Source: Gemmatimonas sp.
GTDB taxonomy: Bacteria > Gemmatimonadota > Gemmatimonadetes > Gemmatimonadales > Gemmatimonadaceae
Direction of reading: 5' to 3'
Assembly: GCA_011390935.1 (NCBI GenBank)
Contig: JAABRL010000008.1
Location: forward strand, 1 to 64,000
DNA length: 64,000 bases
Within the stretch, counting starts at the first letter, position 1. Each line of letters begins with the position of its first letter. A program made the translations under genes and the position numbers. Of this stretch, positions 39,500 through 48,722 are shown piece after piece. The notes below the pieces were generated by a model. That model did no database searches. It saw only the letters and a list, made by a program, of their open reading frames with translations, and was not told the DNA's origin.

Positions 39500-40432
39500 T
39501 CACGACGACACGAGCTCGGTAGCGTAGCGATCGGCGTCGAAGGCCTCGAGATCACCGGCCTTTTCGCCAACGCCGACGAACTTCACTGGCACATTCAGCG
39601 CTTCGTGCACCGCCACCACCACCCCCCCACGTGCGGTGCCATCGAGCTTGGTGACCACCAGCCCCGTCACCGGCACCGCGGCGCTGAACGTCCGCGCCTG
39701 CGCGAGCGCGTTCTGCCCGATCGTCCCGTCGAGCACCAGCAACACTTCGTGCGGCGCACCGGCGAGCCGCTTGCCGAGCACACGATGCACCTTCTGCAGC
39801 TCGGTCATGAGATCGTGGCTGGTGTGCAGCCGCCCCGCCGTATCGATGATCACGAGGTCGCAGCCGCGCGTCACGGCGGCATCCACCGCGTCGTATGCCA
39901 CGGCCGCGGGATCGGCGCCCGGCTTGCCGCCCACGAAATCCACGCCGGCACGCTCAGCCCACACGCGCAGCTGATCGATGGCGCCGGCGCGGAACGTATC
40001 ACCCGCCCCGACCAGCACGCGGCGCCCCTCGCTGTGAAGCCGACTGGCCAGCTTGCCGATGAAGGTGGTCTTCCCCGCCCCGTTGACCCCGATCACGAGC
40101 AGCACGGTCGGCGCCTCGGGCGCAACGTGCAACGCGGGATCGCTGTTGCCCGATTGCAGTGCGCCACGCACACCGACGCGTAGCGCTTCGCGAAACTCGT
40201 CTTCCGTCTTGATGGCCCCACGCTTCGCGAGTCGTTCAACCTCTTCGACGAGTCGCAGCGTGGTGGGCACGCCGAAGTCGGCCTCGAGCAGCATCGTCTC
40301 GAGTGCTTCGAGCGAACCCGGATCCACGCCGCCGCGCAGCAGCACGCCAAAGTCGGTGCGCGCGATGTCCTTGACACGCTCCCAGAGGGAGCGCTTGGGC
40401 GTATCACCGTTGCGCTTGAAAAGTCGGGCCAT
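39500..40432 (-). CDS. ftsY: Signal recognition particle receptor FtsY
   Basis: The 310-residue GTPase docks the signal recognition particle with its ribosome at the inner membrane. Only the NG domain is present: helical N domain (ERVKDIARTDFGVLLRGG, then ETMLLEADFGVPTTLRLVEE) and G domain with GVNGAGKTTFIGKLA (G1), VLVGAGDTFRAGAIDQLRVW (G2), DLVIIDTAGRLHTSHDL (G3) and VVTKLDGTARGGVV (G4). The acidic A domain of enterobacterial FtsY is missing, as in many phyla. The ATG at 40432 (MARLFKRNGD) leaves a basic N-terminus that could bind lipid. It follows the vWA protein by 81 bases and precedes recG by 37, within the division cluster. SRP54 is excluded by the absence of an M domain. Confidence 0.93.
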   Translation of the reverse strand: MARLFKRNGDTPKRSLWERVKDIARTDFGVLLRGGVDPGSLEALETMLLEADFGVPTTLRLVEEVERLAKRGAIKTEDEFREALRVGVRGALQSGNSDPALHVAPEAPTVLLVIGVNGAGKTTFIGKLASRLHSEGRRVLVGAGDTFRAGAIDQLRVWAERAGVDFVGGKPGADPAAVAYDAVDAAVTRGCDLVIIDTAGRLHTSHDLMTELQKVHRVLGKRLAGAPHEVLLVLDGTIGQNALAQARTFSAAVPVTGLVVTKLDGTARGGVVVAVHEALNVPVKFVGVGEKAGDLEAFDADRYATELVSS

Positions 40433-40513
40433 GAGAATCGTGCCTGCTCTCTGAGTGAAGTCGCGCGTGTGTCGCGCACCGAGCCGCACGCGCCATCACG
40501 AACGATAGACAGT

Positions 40514-42376
40514 TCAACGCAATCCGACGGTGCGCCGCAGGAGCCATTCCGCGCACAACAGCAGCAACGCCGCCACAAACGGCCAGCTCGCGTCGCGCAG
40601 TGGCCGCGCTGGCGCCGACGGCGCGCCAGTATCCGAACGCGGCGGCGCATTCACGGGCGCGCGTGGTACCCATTCGCGAGACGGATTCACCACGAGGCGC
40701 CGGGTGACCTCACCCTCGCGGACCGTATACGCGCCCTCGGCGAGCGGCGCGGACTCGGTCACATCGGCGGTGCCGACAAAGCGCAGCGAGATCGTATCGA
40801 CCACGCCAGATGCGCCGGTAAGCGTCAGGACCGCCGTCGAATCGACGCCACCGCGACGCCAGCGCACCGGTTCCCCAGCGCGCACCGGCGACGACGCCAG
40901 CTGCACACCGCCTCCCGCTCCCTCGGACGCCGACGTCCAGTCGAATATAGCGCCCCAGAGCGCGCTGAACGCGTCGGCGCTCCGTCCGCCGCGCTGCACC
41001 CATCCCGCGTACCCCGACCCGGCGATGCGCACACGCCGCAGCGCGCCGTCCCCGCCAGCCGCGGCGATCACGCGTCGCGCGCCCGCTCGGCCGACGCGGG
41101 CCTCCAGCAGCGGCACGCCCCCCTCGATCGGCTCTCCCACCGCCAGCGGCGGGAGCGAGTCGAACGGCAGCAGCTCGAGCGCCGCCGAGAGCGGCGAGGC
41201 GGGAGCACCGGCGAGAAACCACTCCACGGGCTGCGAGATCTGTCCCGCCCGAGGCGGTGCGGGCGGCGGGGCTGGCGTCCACAGCACGAGCGCGCCTCGG
41301 CGCACCCCCGCCACGCCGGCCCAGGCGGTATCGCCGTGCAGCACGAGCAATCCGGCCTCGCGGGCGCGTCGCTCCACATCGAGCGCGCTGACCGGCGCGA
41401 GTGTGCCCTCTTCTCGCCATACGTTCGGCGCGACGCGCAGATACGCGCGCGCCGGAACCGCGACGGCGCCACGCAGCACACGCAGCGTTTCGCGCACGTC
41501 GAGATCGGGGGCCGTGGAGACAAAGACGGCGCGTGGGCGATCGGTCACGTCGATCGTGGTCACGAGTGTGTCGTTGCGCCCTTCCACGTCGTTCGGCGCA
41601 GCGACGGCAACCGCGAGGGCGATCGAGCGCGCGCCACGCGGCAGCGGGAGTCGCACCGCCATGCGACGAGCAGCGAACGGCTCGAGCGGCTGCACCGCGA
41701 CACGGGCCACCGCGCTTCCATCGAGCAGCAGGTCGAGCGTCCCCGTCGCGGTTTCGGCGGCCCCCGCGACCAGGCCGACCTGCACCTCGATCGTGTCTCC
41801 ACCGGTTGCGACCGCTGGCGCCTCTATCGTCGCAACGGCCAGATCGATCGCGCTCGGGCGTACCGGCGCGATGACGCGCGATCCGGGACCGAGGCGCTGC
41901 CAGGCCGCCGCATCATCGAGCTCGCCATCGGTGACGACGACCACGGCGCGGCCCAGCGCGGCCGCGAGGTCGAGCCCCGGCTGCAATCGACTCTGCTGCT
42001 CCCGCGCGCCCAATGCGATGGCGTCGCGCACACTCAGGACACGGGCGGAGTCGCCAGATACGATGACCGAATCGCCCGCGAAGGCACGCACGGAGTCGAG
42101 CGCCGTGTTCAGGTAGGTCGCGTCGGTCGCCCGACGCCAGCTTTCGGACGCGTCGAACAGCACGAGCGGCGCCAATGGCACGGGACGTCCCATCGGGGCG
42201 CCGAGCAGGATGGCGAGCAAGAGCAGGTAGGCGAGCCCACGCAGGGCGCCGAGCCCCCAGGCAACCGCGGCGCGCGCGGCTGGTCGTCCACCACCCGCAC
42301 GGGACGTCCAGAGTGGCCCGTACGCGAGCCAGGCGCCGATGAAGGCGAGTGCGACGGCAGCGAACCAGCGGCTCAT
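40514..42376 (-). CDS. Membrane protein with von Willebrand A-type domain, unknown function
   Basis: The 620-residue protein has two N-terminal helices (SRWFAAVALAFIGAWLAYGP and LRGLAYLLLLAILLGAP), one C-terminal helix (PFVAALLLLCAEWLL) and a large domain between. Residues 71-79 carry the vWA metal site DxSxS (LVLFDASES), and the next strand-loop AVVVVTDGELDDAAAW also matches vWA folds. The middle part is beta-rich (repeats like VQVGLVAGAAETATGTLDLL), perhaps Ig-like. This is the plan of BatA/BatB-like and related membrane proteins; no exact family is assigned. Its place between ftsZ/M23 peptidase and ftsY is constant with cell-envelope work. It follows the M23 gene by 61 bases, a larger gap than elsewhere in the cluster, and may have its own start of transcription. 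Confidence 0.75.
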   Translation of the reverse strand: MSRWFAAVALAFIGAWLAYGPLWTSRAGGGRPAARAAVAWGLGALRGLAYLLLLAILLGAPMGRPVPLAPLVLFDASESWRRATDATYLNTALDSVRAFAGDSVIVSGDSARVLSVRDAIALGAREQQSRLQPGLDLAAALGRAVVVVTDGELDDAAAWQRLGPGSRVIAPVRPSAIDLAVATIEAPAVATGGDTIEVQVGLVAGAAETATGTLDLLLDGSAVARVAVQPLEPFAARRMAVRLPLPRGARSIALAVAVAAPNDVEGRNDTLVTTIDVTDRPRAVFVSTAPDLDVRETLRVLRGAVAVPARAYLRVAPNVWREEGTLAPVSALDVERRAREAGLLVLHGDTAWAGVAGVRRGALVLWTPAPPPAPPRAGQISQPVEWFLAGAPASPLSAALELLPFDSLPPLAVGEPIEGGVPLLEARVGRAGARRVIAAAGGDGALRRVRIAGSGYAGWVQRGGRSADAFSALWGAIFDWTSASEGAGGGVQLASSPVRAGEPVRWRRGGVDSTAVLTLTGASGVVDTISLRFVGTADVTESAPLAEGAYTVREGEVTRRLVVNPSREWVPRAPVNAPPRSDTGAPSAPARPLRDASWPFVAALLLLCAEWLLRRTVGLR

Positions 42377-42437
42377 GTGTGCTCAGGCCCGAAGGCGGAC
42401 CGACGCGCCAGACAACGGCGCCGCCGCTGGGCCGGCG

Positions 42438-43763
42438 TCAGTTCGAGGCGCCGGCAGCGCGCGTTTCGGCCGGTCGCACGTTGCCGGGGCGCGACGACTG
42501 GCCGGGGGCCGACGGTGTGCCGTCCTGCATGGCGTAGACCCGTGCATTCAGGTCACCGAGCAGGGCGCTTCGGCGCATGGCGAAGGCGGAGCGCTGTGAG
42601 GCGGGGAGCGGCTCTCCGCCCACATTCTTCAGCGCGACGCGGGGATCACGGTGCGAGCCGTTGACCAGAATCTCGAAGTGCAGGTGCGGCCCGGTGGCGA
42701 GCCCCGTCATGCCAACGCGACCAACGGTGCTGGCAATCTTCACGGGCGCCCCAACCCGAATGCCGGCGCCCAGCGCACTCAGGTGCGCGTAGCGGGACAC
42801 CATGCCGTTCGCGTGGCGCACCTCGACGGTGCGGCCGTAGCCGCCCTTCCAACCCGCGAACACCACGCGCCCGTCGCCGATGCTCCGCACCGGCGTCCCA
42901 CTGCGGGCCGCGTAGTCGACACCCGTGTGCTGACGCCACGTTTTGAGGATGGGATGCTTGCGAGAGCCGTACACACTCGAAATCCGGCTGAACTCCAGCG
43001 GTGCGCGCAGGAACGCGGCGCGCATGCTCTTCCCCTCGGCGTCGTAGTACATCTCCTCGCCGCCAGCCGTCTCGAAGCGCACCGCCTCGAGTGCCTGCCC
43101 GCCGATGCTGGCCCGGGTAGCAAGGAGACGGCCTGGCCGCACATGGCCCTTGGCGGTGGACTCACGCTCCACGAGTGCCACAATGGAATCGCCCACGCGC
43201 AGATCGCGGCTCATATCGACCCGATACTCGAGCACCTGCGCGATCCGGTACGCCACATCGGTGCGGACGGACGCCGGGAACTCGCCCGCGGCGCGCGCAA
43301 CGGCATCGGTGAGCGTGGACGTAACGACGCCTGCCACGGCGACGGTGTCGACCGACCAGGGCAGGCGCTCTTCTGTTTCGACCCACGTATCGCCGGAGCG
43401 GATCAGTTTGACGACCCGATCGATCGCGAGCTGGAAGGTGACGTTGAGGACGCCGGAATCGGGGTGCACCTGGGCAACCACCTCGGTGCCTGCGCGAACG
43501 CGGCGGGCATCGAGCAGCGACAGTTCGGCGATGGCACGGTTGGCCTCATCATGGCCGAGGCCGTGACGTTGCAACACCGCGAGCAGCGGCTCGCCGCTAT
43601 GGATCGTATCCGTGCGGAGATCGAAGACAGGCGCGGCCGGCTCCTCGACCACGAGGAGTTCTCCGGCGGTGCGCTGTGGAACAGGGCGCCCGATTGCGAG
43701 GGCACCGACCGCGAGGACTACCATCCCCCCGACGACGAGTGCCTGTGTGAGCGCCCTGTTCAA
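42438..43763 (-). CDS. M23 family peptidoglycan endopeptidase
   Basis: The 441-residue protein has an N-terminal membrane anchor ([18 protein letters not shown]), a LysM/OapA-like segment ([20 protein letters not shown]), a central domain and a C-terminal LytM zinc peptidase. The metal ligands are in [14 protein letters not shown] (H and D), and [12 protein letters not shown] holds the HxH motif. [15 protein letters not shown] is also family-typical. Such enzymes cleave stem-peptide cross-links during growth and division (MepM-like), or activate amidases when the site is lost; here the site is intact. The start is TTG, overlapping the ftsZ stop by four bases (TTGA), so its synthesis is tied to FtsZ. 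The C-terminus has a Ser/Pro/Ala-rich tail. Confidence 0.87.
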   Translation of the reverse strand: MNRALTQALVVGGMVVLAVGALAIGRPVPQRTAGELLVVEEPAAPVFDLRTDTIHSGEPLLAVLQRHGLGHDEANRAIAELSLLDARRVRAGTEVVAQVHPDSGVLNVTFQLAIDRVVKLIRSGDTWVETEERLPWSVDTVAVAGVVTSTLTDAVARAAGEFPASVRTDVAYRIAQVLEYRVDMSRDLRVGDSIVALVERESTAKGHVRPGRLLATRASIGGQALEAVRFETAGGEEMYYDAEGKSMRAAFLRAPLEFSRISSVYGSRKHPILKTWRQHTGVDYAARSGTPVRSIGDGRVVFAGWKGGYGRTVEVRHANGMVSRYAHLSALGAGIRVGAPVKIASTVGRVGMTGLATGPHLHFEILVNGSHRDPRVALKNVGGEPLPASQRSAFAMRRSALLGDLNARVYAMQDGTPSAPGQSSRPGNVRPAETRAAGASN

Positions 43764-45007
43764 TCCATCTGTCTCCGAATGAAGGTCGGGATTTCCATGT
43801 CGTCCAGTTCTACGCTCGGCGGCGGCGGAACGTTCGGACGGATCGGGCGAGCGATGGGCGCGGCCCCCTCACGGATGGGGCGGGCGGCCGGGGTCGCGGG
43901 TCGCGCCACCGGGGCGGCGCCGGGCTGGCGACTGGCCGGGAACGGCAGGACGGCAGCCGCGGGGCGCGCCGGTACGGCGTTCGTCGGCTGGCCACTGTTA
44001 CCCCCGAACGACGTGCCCACGGAGCCGCCGTTGAGGCCGCCCTGCAGGATGCGATCGAAACCGGTGGCAATCACCGTGACCCGAATCTCGCCCTGCATGG
44101 CCGGCTCGTGCACCGCGCCGAAAATGATTTCGGCCTCGTCGCCCACGGCATCATGCACGATTTCGTTGATCTGGTGCACTTCACCGAGCGTGAGGTCCTC
44201 ACCGCCGGTGATGTTCACCAGCACGCCTGTGGCGCCGGCAATGGACACGTTGTCGAGCAGCGGCGAGGCGATGGCCTGCTGAGCCGCTTCCGTGGCGCGC
44301 GATTCGCCGCGGCCGATGCCGGTGCCCATGAGCGCCGAGCCACCACTCTGCATGACCGTGCGCACGTCGGCGAAGTCGACGTTCACCAGACCGGTCTCGC
44401 TGATGAGCACTGAGATGCCCTGCGTGGCGTGCAGCAGCACTTCGTCCGCCTTCTTGAGCGCCTCGTGGAACGGGATGCCCTTGCCAACCACGGCGAGCAG
44501 TCGCTCGTTGGGCACGATGATCATCGTGTCCACGTGCTTGCGCATTTCGGCGATGCCCTCTTCGGCCTGGCGCATGCGCTTGCGCCCCTCGAAGAGAAAC
44601 GGTCGCGTGACGATGCCCACCGTGAGGGCACCCGCCTCTCGCGCCAGCTGGCAGATCACCGGCGCCGCACCCGTTCCCGTGCCACCACCCATGCCGCAGG
44701 TGACGAACACGAGATCGGCGTGCTGCACCACGCGCGACATCTCGTCCTTGCTCTCTTCAATCGCCTGACGGCCAATATCCGGACGGGCGCCCGCACCGAG
44801 ACCGCGTGTGAGCTTCTTGCCGATCTGAATCTTGACGTCGGCCTTGGAGTGCATGAGCGCTTGCGCATCGGTATTCACCGACACGAACTCCACGCCTTCG
44901 AGGTGCTCCTCGATCATGCGGTTCACCGCATTCCCACCGCCGCCGCCCACGCCGACAACCTTCATGCGGGCGTTTTGCGACGCGCTCTCCTCCAACTCGA
45001 ACGGCAT
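43760..45007 (-). CDS. ftsZ: Cell division GTPase FtsZ
   Basis: The 415-residue tubulin homologue polymerises at midcell as the base of the divisome. The GTPase part has [15 protein letters not shown], the tubulin signature [11 protein letters not shown] and FVTCGMG, then [20 protein letters not shown] with the T7-loop region. A Pro/Ala-rich linker of about 80 residues leads to the C-terminal peptide [13 protein letters not shown], which binds FtsA and other partners. Two ATG codons are possible: 45022 and 45007. The latter has GGAG nine bases upstream and gives MPFELEES; it is used here. The gene follows ftsA after a 282-base gap and overlaps the M23 peptidase gene by TTGA. The gap suggests a separate promoter, which is common for ftsZ. 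Confidence 0.95.
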   Translation of the reverse strand: MPFELEESASQNARMKVVGVGGGGGNAVNRMIEEHLEGVEFVSVNTDAQALMHSKADVKIQIGKKLTRGLGAGARPDIGRQAIEESKDEMSRVVQHADLVFVTCGMGGGTGTGAAPVICQLAREAGALTVGIVTRPFLFEGRKRMRQAEEGIAEMRKHVDTMIIVPNERLLAVVGKGIPFHEALKKADEVLLHATQGISVLISETGLVNVDFADVRTVMQSGGSALMGTGIGRGESRATEAAQQAIASPLLDNVSIAGATGVLVNITGGEDLTLGEVHQINEIVHDAVGDEAEIIFGAVHEPAMQGEIRVTVIATGFDRILQGGLNGGSVGTSFGGNSGQPTNAVPARPAAAVLPFPASRQPGAAPVARPATPAARPIREGAAPIARPIRPNVPPPPSVELDDMEIPTFIRRQMD

Positions 45008-45189
45008 GCGGGGTAGCTCCATCGTGGCGATCGGAACGCAAGGGGTGAATCAACGGCCGCATCGCGACACACGGCGTCGCAGCGACCTCGGCAGGATCAA
45101 CGGGCAGGCGCTTCGAATATACGTGCCCGGCCCTCACAACGCGACCGGCTTCGGCAACATTTCTTCAGTGACGCGCAAGCTACGACAAC

Positions 45190-45195
45190 TGTCAA
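45190..45195 (-). promoter_or_regulatory. TTGACA element in the ftsA-ftsZ gap
   Basis: The minus strand reads TTGACA, an exact -35 hexamer, 177 bases before the ftsZ start. No good -10 is seen 16-18 bases on. A separate TATATT (complement of 45116-45121) could be a -10 nearer the gene but pairs with no clear -35. The gap probably holds a promoter whose exact layout is uncertain. Confidence 0.35.
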
Positions 45196-45201
45196 TCCCT
45201 T

Positions 45202-45210
45202 TTGTCCACA
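45202..45210 (+). promoter_or_regulatory. DnaA-box-like nonamer ahead of ftsZ
   Basis: TTGTCCACA matches the DnaA box described for high-GC bacteria (such as Streptomyces) and differs from the E. coli consensus by one base. It lies seven bases from the TTGACA element, in the only large gap of the division cluster. A single box is weak evidence; DnaA control of ftsZ would be an inference. Confidence 0.4.
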
Positions 45211-45304
45211 ACACTTGCAGCACCTGCAGCGATGTGATGTGTGAAGCACCAACGTCCCCCATGATCCGGCCCCCGTCGTCACACCACGGGCGCAGATGCA
45301 CGCC

Positions 45305-46558
45305 TCAGAAAAAGTCCTGCAGCCAGTCCTTCACACGTTGCGCCAGCTTGTCCACGCCGGTCCCCGACAGCCCCGCTCGACGCACCACGGCGCCGCCCAG
45401 CGCCATACGGTGCGCCCCGAACAGCGCCAATCCGGTCACGGTGGTGAATCGCGGTTCGTCCACCAGCTCACGCAACCCCGACAGCCGTCCCGCGGGCAGC
45501 CCCACACGCACGCCCACGCCCAGCACATCCGTCGCCAGATCGGCCACGCCCTCCAGCGACGCCCCACCACCGGTGAGCACCACGCCCGCATTCAACTTGC
45601 CGCGATAGCCGGCCGTATCGATCTCGCGCTGCACCAGATCGAAGATCTCGTCCATGCGCTGATGAATGATGTGCGTCATGAGCTCGCGCGAGAGATGCCG
45701 GTCGCCATGCGACCCGCTGGCAGGCACCGCAATCAGTTCATCGCCACCGGTGAGCGGCTCGTACGCGCAGCCGTACGCTTCCTTGAGCTGCTCCGCGTCG
45801 TGCTGCGTCACGCCGAGCCCGTGCACGATGTCACCCGTCACGTTGTTGCCGCCGTAGGGCAACGAACCAATGTGCCGAATTTTTCCTTCGTGAAAGATCG
45901 CGACGTCGGTGGTGCCCGCCCCGAGCTCCACGAGCGCCACGCCGAGCTCCTTCTCTTCCTCGTTGAGCACGGCCAGCGCACTGGCGAGCGGCTCGAGCAC
46001 CAGCTCCTTCACCTTGAAGCCCGCACGCTCCACGCTGCGCCGGAGATTGAGCGCCGGCGCACTGCCGATCGTGACGAGATACATCTCCGTCTCCAGACGC
46101 AGCCCCGCCATGCCTACGGGATCGCGGATGCCCTGCTGCTGGTCCACGCGATACTCCTGGGGGATCGCGTGCAGCAGCTCGCGGTCCTGCGGAATGGCGA
46201 GCGCCCGCGCGACTTCATTCACACGCTCCACATCGGCGCGCACGATTTCATTGCCGCTGATGGCCACCACGCCCGTGCTGCACATGGCGCGCACGTGTTC
46301 GCCGGCGATGCCCACATACAGCGCATCGGCCTGCACACCGGCGAGCCGCTGGGCCTCATCGAGCGCCTTGCGAATGGAGCGCGTGGCCTCTTCGATGTCG
46401 GAGACGACACCGCGACGCAGCCCTTGGGTGCGTGCGCGCCCAACGCCCAGTACGCGCAACATGGGCGTCCGTGGCAAGTCGCCGCCCACGGACGCGACGA
46501 GAGCGGTGGTGTGCGCAGTGCCGATGTCGAGCGCGGCGACGATGGGGTCGGTTGTCAT
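45305..46558 (-). CDS. ftsA: Cell division protein FtsA
   Basis: The 417-residue actin-like ATPase tethers FtsZ to the membrane and recruits later divisome parts. Actin-fold motifs are the phosphate-1 loop VAALDIGTAHTTALVASVGG, the 1C subdomain, VELGAGTTDVAIFHEGKIRH (phosphate 2) and LTGGGASLEGVADLATDVLG (adenosine motif). The C-terminus ends LAQRVKDWLQDFF, an amphipathic helix for membrane attachment. The ATG at 46558 overlaps the ftsQ stop (ATGA). The following gene, ftsZ, is 282 bases away. Confidence 0.94.
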   Translation of the reverse strand: MTTDPIVAALDIGTAHTTALVASVGGDLPRTPMLRVLGVGRARTQGLRRGVVSDIEEATRSIRKALDEAQRLAGVQADALYVGIAGEHVRAMCSTGVVAISGNEIVRADVERVNEVARALAIPQDRELLHAIPQEYRVDQQQGIRDPVGMAGLRLETEMYLVTIGSAPALNLRRSVERAGFKVKELVLEPLASALAVLNEEEKELGVALVELGAGTTDVAIFHEGKIRHIGSLPYGGNNVTGDIVHGLGVTQHDAEQLKEAYGCAYEPLTGGDELIAVPASGSHGDRHLSRELMTHIIHQRMDEIFDLVQREIDTAGYRGKLNAGVVLTGGGASLEGVADLATDVLGVGVRVGLPAGRLSGLRELVDEPRFTTVTGLALFGAHRMALGGAVVRRAGLSGTGVDKLAQRVKDWLQDFF

Positions 46559-47334
46559 GGAAGTCTGGCGATCACCTGGTCTCGGAAGCGCAGATCCAAC
46601 TCCGTCGGACGCAAACGGCGTCGCGCGAGATCCGCTTCGACTGGTAATATGTCGCCAAGACGCGCTACGGTCACGTCGTCGCGTGCCCGCAGGGTGACGC
46701 CACCGAGCGTGAAGCGCAGGTCGCGCGGGCCATCGCGACGCGCTTGCGAAACGCGCGCCCAGAGCGTAGGCGCGTCCTGCCGCACCTGATCGAGCACGCG
46801 GAGCAGCGACGTATCCGTCTCGGTGATCACCGGCACATCGAGAGGCGCCCGCGACGGATCGATCGGCAGCCGCTCTCCCCGCAGGTCGACCGGCACGAGC
46901 CCCCCGTCACCCGGAGCGAGGGCCACCGGCGTGCGTTCCACCACCGTGATGCGAATCGTCGCCGGCAGACTGCGGCGTGCCATCGCCGACAGCACCATGG
47001 GATGCGCCGCCACCCGTGCATCGAGGGAATCGAGCGGCATCCACACCGACGCCAGCGTATCGAGCGCGAGCAGCGGCATCAGTTCGGCCGGATCGGTGTA
47101 GCGCACCCCGTCGAACTCCACCGTGCGCACATGAAAGAAGTCGAAGGTGGACAGCGCGGGAGGGCCCCACCACGGCGCACTGAGCACGGCCAGCGCGAGA
47201 GTGCCGAGCAACCCAATGCGCGCGAGACGCTTCCACCGCGGCGGGGCATCGCTCCCGGCCTCCGACGGTGCGCGACGGCGGGTGCGCGCCGGACCCTGAT
47301 CCGGCTCCCCGGCAATCGGACGGTCATCGGTCAT
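46555..47334 (-). CDS. ftsQ: Cell division protein FtsQ
   Basis: The 259-residue protein has a charged cytoplasmic N-terminus of about 35 residues, a single membrane helix (IGLLGTLALAVLSAPWW) and a periplasmic POTRA domain (FFHVRTVEFDGVRYTDPAEL and on), then the FtsQ beta domain with RITVVERTPVALAPG. It bridges the cytoplasmic and periplasmic parts of the divisome with FtsL and FtsB. Sequence similarity in this family is low, so position carries weight: it lies between murC and ftsA, the usual place. The ATG at 47334 shares one base with the murC stop; a GTG one codon upstream is also possible. No murB or ddl lies between murC and ftsQ, as would often be seen. Confidence 0.85.
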   Translation of the reverse strand: MTDDRPIAGEPDQGPARTRRRAPSEAGSDAPPRWKRLARIGLLGTLALAVLSAPWWGPPALSTFDFFHVRTVEFDGVRYTDPAELMPLLALDTLASVWMPLDSLDARVAAHPMVLSAMARRSLPATIRITVVERTPVALAPGDGGLVPVDLRGERLPIDPSRAPLDVPVITETDTSLLRVLDQVRQDAPTLWARVSQARRDGPRDLRFTLGGVTLRARDDVTVARLGDILPVEADLARRRLRPTELDLRFRDQVIARLP

Positions 47335-48722
47335 CACAACGGCAACGCCTCGAGCAGCACGGGACCAACCTGTGTGATGTCACCCGCCCCCATGGTGACC
47401 ACGAGATCGCCCGGACGCACGTATGCGCGCAACGCCGCCGCGCACTCGGCACGCGCGCCCGCCCACACGGGCGCGCGACCGGCGACGCGCATGGCATCGG
47501 CCACGAGCGCACTCGTCACGCCAGCGATCGGCTGTTCGCGCGCCGGATAGATGTCGCACAGAAAGCATGCATCGGCCTGCGCCAACGCCGTACCGAATGC
47601 AGCGGCGAAATCGCGTGTACGTGAGTACAAGTGCGGCTGGAACGCCACCACGAGACGCCGCTCCGGATGCGCGGCGCGCGCCGCCGCGATCGTGGCGTCG
47701 CACTCGGTGGGGTGATGGGCGTAGTCGTCGACCACGAGCACGTCGTGTCGCACGCCCAGTCGCTGAAAACGGCGCTCGACGCCTGCGAAACGTGCGAGAC
47801 CGGGCAGCATATCGGGCACGCGCGCGCCCAGCATGAGTCCGGCCCCAAGCGCGGCGAGCGCATTGCGCACATTGTGCAGACCGGGCACCTGCAGTGTGAG
47901 TTCGCCCAACGCTTCCCCGTCGAACTCGACGCGCGCGCGAGCGCCGTGTGCATCGAGCACCAGGTCGCGCGCCACCAGCCGCGCACCGACCACGCCGGAC
48001 GATCCCGGCAGGTTGACGGCGTAGCGCACCAGCTCGCGTGTTGCATCCTGCGGCAGCGTCGCGGCGCCCGCATCGTCGTTACACAGCACCACGGCGCGCG
48101 CCGGCGCCATGAAGCGCGTGAAGGTGGCCGTGATGTCGTGCACGTCCGCGTAGATGTCGAGATGGTCGGCCTCCACGTTGAGCACCACAGCCACCGTGGG
48201 GGTGAGCGCGAGAAACGAGCGATCGTATTCGTCGGCTTCGACCACGAACGTGTCGAGCGAACCGGCGCGCAGATTGCTGCCCCACGCGCCGACCCGCCCA
48301 CCAGCGACGCCCGTGGGATCGAAGCCGGCCGCCGCGAGCGCTTCGGTGGTCATGACGGTGGTGGTGGTTTTGCCGTGCGTCCCCGCGACCGCCACGAGCG
48401 ATCCGCCCTGCACCGCTTCCCCGAGCGCCTCGGCGCGACGAATTACCGGCAGCCCGAGCGCATGGGCCTGCACGAGCTCCGGATGCGTCGCGGGCACCGC
48501 GGACGAGTACACCACCGCGCGCGCACCACGCAAAAGCGCCGCGTCGTGCGCGTGAACCGAGATACCCATCGCCACCAAATCGGGCGCACCGGCAGGGTTG
48601 GCATCGGTCCCCTGCACCCGCGCGCCGCGGCGCACGAGCAGTTCCGCGAGACCACTCATGCCGGCACCGGCGATGCCGACGAAGTGCACCGGACGTGAAT
48701 CAGACGGATCGAGCAGCGGCAT
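47334..48722 (-). CDS. murC: UDP-N-acetylmuramate--L-alanine ligase
   Basis: The 462-residue ATP-dependent ligase adds L-alanine to UDP-MurNAc in the cytoplasm, first of the Mur ligases. The N-terminal Rossmann domain starts VHFVGIAGAGMSGLAELLV; the ATP site is VAGTHGKTTTTVMTTE; VVEADEYDRSFLALTP follows and then LNVEADHLDIY; the C-terminal domain has VVDDYAHHPTE and FQPHLYSRTRDF, typical of MurC. The ATG at 48722 shares a base with the murG stop (TGATG). A much longer frame upstream lies inside murG and is rejected. Order murG-murC-ftsQ is common in dcw clusters. Confidence 0.94.
   Translation of the reverse strand: MPLLDPSDSRPVHFVGIAGAGMSGLAELLVRRGARVQGTDANPAGAPDLVAMGISVHAHDAALLRGARAVVYSSAVPATHPELVQAHALGLPVIRRAEALGEAVQGGSLVAVAGTHGKTTTTVMTTEALAAAGFDPTGVAGGRVGAWGSNLRAGSLDTFVVEADEYDRSFLALTPTVAVVLNVEADHLDIYADVHDITATFTRFMAPARAVVLCNDDAGAATLPQDATRELVRYAVNLPGSSGVVGARLVARDLVLDAHGARARVEFDGEALGELTLQVPGLHNVRNALAALGAGLMLGARVPDMLPGLARFAGVERRFQRLGVRHDVLVVDDYAHHPTECDATIAAARAAHPERRLVVAFQPHLYSRTRDFAAAFGTALAQADACFLCDIYPAREQPIAGVTSALVADAMRVAGRAPVWAGARAECAAALRAYVRPGDLVVTMGAGDITQVGPVLLEALPL

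Noticed and set aside
40469-42664. A 731-codon rightward frame opposite the vWA gene
   Set aside because: Very Arg-rich and low-complexity; the minus-strand frame has membrane helices and a vWA metal site.
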